Origin: Chryseobacterium gleum
GTDB taxonomy: Bacteria; Bacteroidota; Bacteroidia; Flavobacteriales_D; Sanyastnellaceae
DNA length: 6,335 nucleotides
Direction of reading: 5' to 3'
NCBI GenBank assembly: GCA_945897395.1
Contig: CAMDFE010000095.1
Location: 1 to 6,335 of the forward strand
A model generated the notes under the pieces. The model was not told the origin of the DNA. It was given only the letters and a program-made list of their open reading frames with translations, and did not search any database. Of this stretch, positions 5,355 through 6,335 are shown piece by piece. The stretch's first letter is position 1. Each line of letters begins with the position of its first letter. The translations under genes and the position numbers were made by a program.

Positions 5355-6335
5355 ATGCGATACCTTTTACTTCTTTTATTGAGTGTTCTTTCATTGAGTT
5401 CAATCGCTCAATTTCAGATTACTGGATTAACCGCTCAAAGCAATCAAATAACAGATTACTACTGTGACTCTACTGTTGCCATGTCGTTCTCTGCATTGAC
5501 GGCTCCTTCCGCAACAAGTGGTTTAGAAATTCATCAAATCATTGAAGGTGCCAACTTCACTGGATTTCAGTTTTCTGTTTCCATTAATTGGGGCGATGGA
5601 ACCACAACAACACACTCAGGAGGGACAAGTACTTCTGGATCGCAAATCACCCTGTCGCCAGCAGTTAGCCATCACTACCTCGCTCCTGGGACCTATCAAA
5701 TTATTACAACAGTTTACAATCCGCAAAACCAAACAACCGCGAATAACCTATTGACGGTTGTTATAGGTGGATGTTCCATTCAATTGTATTCATTCGTGGG
5801 TGTTGATTGTGACGGAGATGGGGTTGCCGAGCAAACCATTACTACACCTGTTCCAGCGACAATCATGCACATGTGGTCAGGCTCTTCACAAAACATTACA
5901 TTGTTCAACGGAATGAATACCGTGACGGGAATGCCATCTGGAAATTTAATCGTGACTATCGATCAAGATTGGCTTTCACAAAACGGATATGCCGTAAGTC
6001 CTAATTCATTCAGCCAATTCTACTCTCAAGGATACAGTGTTTACACCATTTCATTCACACTGAATTGTGTTAATACACCTTCATGTACTACATCTATTAT
6101 TCAGTCTTTGACACCGAATAATATTCTCATTTATTCGGCCACTTCTGGATCAGCCATTACAGGCTATTCTTGGTTAGTCACGCCATACGACAGCAATGGA
6201 CTAGAGCTGGGATCGGGACAATTTTCTACTCAGGCGAATGCATACTTGACGAACACCTTCGGAGTAAACTACGTTGTGGCTTGTTTGACTGCAACGTTCA
6301 ACGATGGTTGCGTGTTTGATACATGCATGACCTTC
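5355..6335 (+). CDS. Secreted PKD-domain protein, N-terminal part (runs off the right edge)
   Basis: The frame is open for 327 codons from the ATG at 5355 to the window end with no stop. Residues 1-19 are a signal peptide (MRYLLLLLLSVLSLSSIAQ). A PKD-type immunoglobulin-like domain is visible at about 70-136: SINWGDGTTTTH (76-87), then HHYLAPGTYQIITTVYN (106-122). An acidic loop DCDGDGVAE (151-159) looks like a calcium-binding or Sdr-type element. A second domain (about 244-327) contains YSWLVTPYDSNG and pairs of Cys (Cys310, Cys319, Cys324) suggestive of disulfides. The protein is Ser/Thr/Asn-rich, as surface adhesins and type IX secretion cargo often are; any sorting domain would lie beyond the window. 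It follows the receptor gene by 26 bp with no visible terminator or TAnnTTTG box, so read-through is possible, though its role need not be linked to metal. Confidence 0.85.
   Translation, partial: MRYLLLLLLSVLSLSSIAQFQITGLTAQSNQITDYYCDSTVAMSFSALTAPSATSGLEIHQIIEGANFTGFQFSVSINWGDGTTTTHSGGTSTSGSQITLSPAVSHHYLAPGTYQIITTVYNPQNQTTANNLLTVVIGGCSIQLYSFVGVDCDGDGVAEQTITTPVPATIMHMWSGSSQNITLFNGMNTVTGMPSGNLIVTIDQDWLSQNGYAVSPNSFSQFYSQGYSVYTISFTLNCVNTPSCTTSIIQSLTPNNILIYSATSGSAITGYSWLVTPYDSNGLELGSGQFSTQANAYLTNTFGVNYVVACLTATFNDGCVFDTCMTF

Overview
The window reads as Bacteroidota chromosome, probably Flavobacteriales or a close relative. The signs are TAnnTTTG promoter boxes in place of sigma70 -10 boxes, almost no Shine-Dalgarno sequences, Sec signal peptides ending in 'AQ', a TonB-dependent receptor with an N-terminal carboxypeptidase-regulatory-like domain, a Bacteroidota-style TlpA-type protein, and a secreted PKD-type protein. 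Base composition is moderately AT-rich. The genus cannot be fixed from the sequence alone.

Layout: two transcription units diverge from a short intergenic control region at about 2129-2197. Leftwards (minus strand) run an ALDH7-type aldehyde dehydrogenase (2128-584), then, overlapping it by one base (TAATG), the N-terminal 194 codons of an exported TlpA/thioredoxin-family protein that leaves the window at position 1. Rightwards (plus strand) run a small Cys/His-rich exported protein resembling the HYC_CC_PP family (2198-2629), three 32-bp double-hairpin repeats (2583-2674) that overlap its 3' end, an exported heavy-metal-associated (HMA) domain protein (2713-3054), and, only 3 bp later, a complete TonB-dependent receptor (3058-5328). 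After 26 bp comes the open 5' end of a secreted PKD-domain protein (5355 to beyond 6335).

How the genes fit together: the plus-strand trio looks like a transition-metal handling cassette, most likely for copper. It would pair an outer-membrane receptor carrying an AACC motif at the start of its plug with a periplasmic HMA protein (CGMC site plus a C-terminal GCCKYR motif) and a Cys/His-rich small protein. All three proteins carry adjacent Cys-Cys pairs. The family identities are well supported; the metal and the direction of transport are inference. The ALDH/TlpA unit has no evident functional tie to the metal genes beyond the shared divergent control region.

The sequence is almost fully coding. 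There is no gene-free stretch above 300 bp, and I see no tRNA, rRNA, CRISPR array, transposase or phage gene.
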